NCBI GenBank assembly: GCA_022545625.1 | Contig: JACZQS010000198.1 | Coordinates: 1 to 5,253, forward strand | Direction: 5' to 3' | DNA: 5,253 nt | Source: Pseudomonadota bacterium | Lineage (GTDB): Bacteria; Pseudomonadota; Gammaproteobacteria; GCA-001735895 | Shown: positions 4,939 to 5,253 of the stretch, piece by piece | Numbering within the stretch: the first letter of the stretch is position 1 | Layout of the letters: the number at the start of each line of letters is the position of its first letter | Made by a program: the position numbers and the translations under genes | The notes under the pieces: generated by a model | Database searches by the model: none | The model's input: the letters and a program-made list of their open reading frames with translations, nothing else | Told to the model about the DNA's origin: nothing

Positions 4939-5118
4939 CAGCTGGCAGAGAACATGAAAGCTGGCAAACCTGTTTTTGATAATGCTAGATTAAATGCCTG
5001 ACGTGCTGTTGCGATCGAACACAACGCTCTCTACTTGAGTAGTTGGTTGCGGGTGCGAGAGTCTGTTGTGGGCACTAAGCGGCTCTTGAGCGGTGAATTC
5101 TGAAGGTCAGTTTTCTCG
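4939..5118. other. Non-coding stretch rich in inverted repeats
   Basis: No gene with a start and ribosome binding site on either strand. A minus-strand frame of about 37 codons without a start codon ends in TAA near 4990 and is probably chance. The middle holds the dyad at 5020-5070. Confidence 0.4.
5020..5070. repeat. Nested inverted repeat, possible structured RNA or cruciform
   Basis: CACAAC (5020-5025) pairs with GTTGTG (5065-5070), and inside it CTCTC (5027-5031) with GAGAG (5057-5061). The interior holds a small stem CTAC-TTGA-GTAG (5031-5042; its first C overlaps the inner arm by one base). The layout is a long interrupted stem with a branch. No T-run follows. It does not match an integron attC core. 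Confidence 0.3.
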
Positions 5119-5134
5119 TTAGCTGACGTTCAGA
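5099..5134. repeat. Long hairpin over the end of the Phd-like stub
   Basis: TCTGAAGGTCAG (5099-5110) and CTGACGTTCAGA (5123-5134) form a 12-bp stem with one mismatch and a 12-nt loop; one further T-G wobble and an A-T pair may extend it. The stop codon of the minus-strand stub (5121-5119) lies in the loop. There is no T-run on either side, so a terminator role is weak. Confidence 0.5.
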
Positions 5135-5226
5135 GTCCCTGGATTAACTTCGGCTTCCGGCACATAGCGGACGTCCAGAAAATTACGACGAGCGTCTGAG
5201 AACGAGACGACTTTAATTTTGGGCAT
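5119..5226 (-). pseudogene. Phd/YefM-like antitoxin stub (35 codons)
   Basis: ATG at 5226 to TAA at 5121-5119. The first 18 residues, MPKIKVVSFSDARRNFLD, resemble the N-terminus of Phd/YefM antitoxins (a VSFSDARRNF-type first strand and helix that binds DNA). From residue 19 on the sequence (VRYVPEAEVNPGTLNVS) no longer fits, whereas the family is usually 75-90 residues. A GAG about 8 nt before the ATG is a weak ribosome binding site. No toxin gene follows downstream on the minus strand. It may be a truncated antitoxin, or an unrelated small peptide with a chance match; the resemblance is short. Confidence 0.35.
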
Positions 5227-5253
5227 AGTATTTTTCTCGAGGCTGCTGATATA

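Noticed and set aside
5020..5070. Integron attC site
   Set aside because: The ends CACAAC/GTTGTG lack the RYYYAAC and GTTRRRY cores, and no integrase or cassette series is seen.
1..5253. tRNA, rRNA, CRISPR array or complete insertion sequence
   Set aside because: No tRNA-like arms, no regularly spaced direct repeats and no transposase-like frame were seen on either strand.

Overview
The window looks like chromosomal DNA of a gammaproteobacterium with mid-range GC. This is inferred from the PhoU-like/Pit phosphate gene pair and the style of the coding sequence; no marker gene fixes the species. The only firmly recognisable system is a low-affinity phosphate uptake operon: a DUF47 PhoU-like protein (2078-2749) followed by a PHO4-family phosphate permease (2830-4314). 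The rest is a sparse accessory landscape of small hypothetical genes, gene stubs and hairpins.

Layout. 1-558 (-): secreted Sel1-repeat protein whose 3' end lies outside the window, with a good promoter and ribosome binding site at 566-620. 559-867: no confident gene; a start-less, cysteine-containing reading frame lies on the minus strand at 673-873. 868-1095 (+): remnant of the C-terminal domain of an HxlR-type regulator, ending in a hairpin. 1111-1374 (-): small basic hypothetical protein. 1493-1723 (+): small membrane protein with a TTG start. 1724-2077: probably non-coding, with a strong bulged hairpin at 1896-1922 and nested dyads just before the phosphate operon. 2078-4314 (+): DUF47-pit. 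4342-4938 (-): unrecognised protein, convergent with pit, whose first ~47 codons lie antisense to the C-terminal stub of an amino-acid ABC transporter binding protein (4797-4934, +). 4939-5253: mostly non-coding and rich in inverted repeats, with a 35-codon Phd-antitoxin-like stub at 5119-5226 (-).

How the genes work together. DUF47 and Pit act as one unit: the permease imports phosphate driven by an ion gradient, and the DUF47 protein is the usual cytoplasmic partner or regulator. No functional link between this pair and its neighbours can be shown. I see no convincing undescribed multi-gene system. The most notable points are the asymmetric GAND/GANN motifs and long C-terminal extension of the permease, and the repeated association of gene stubs with inverted repeats.
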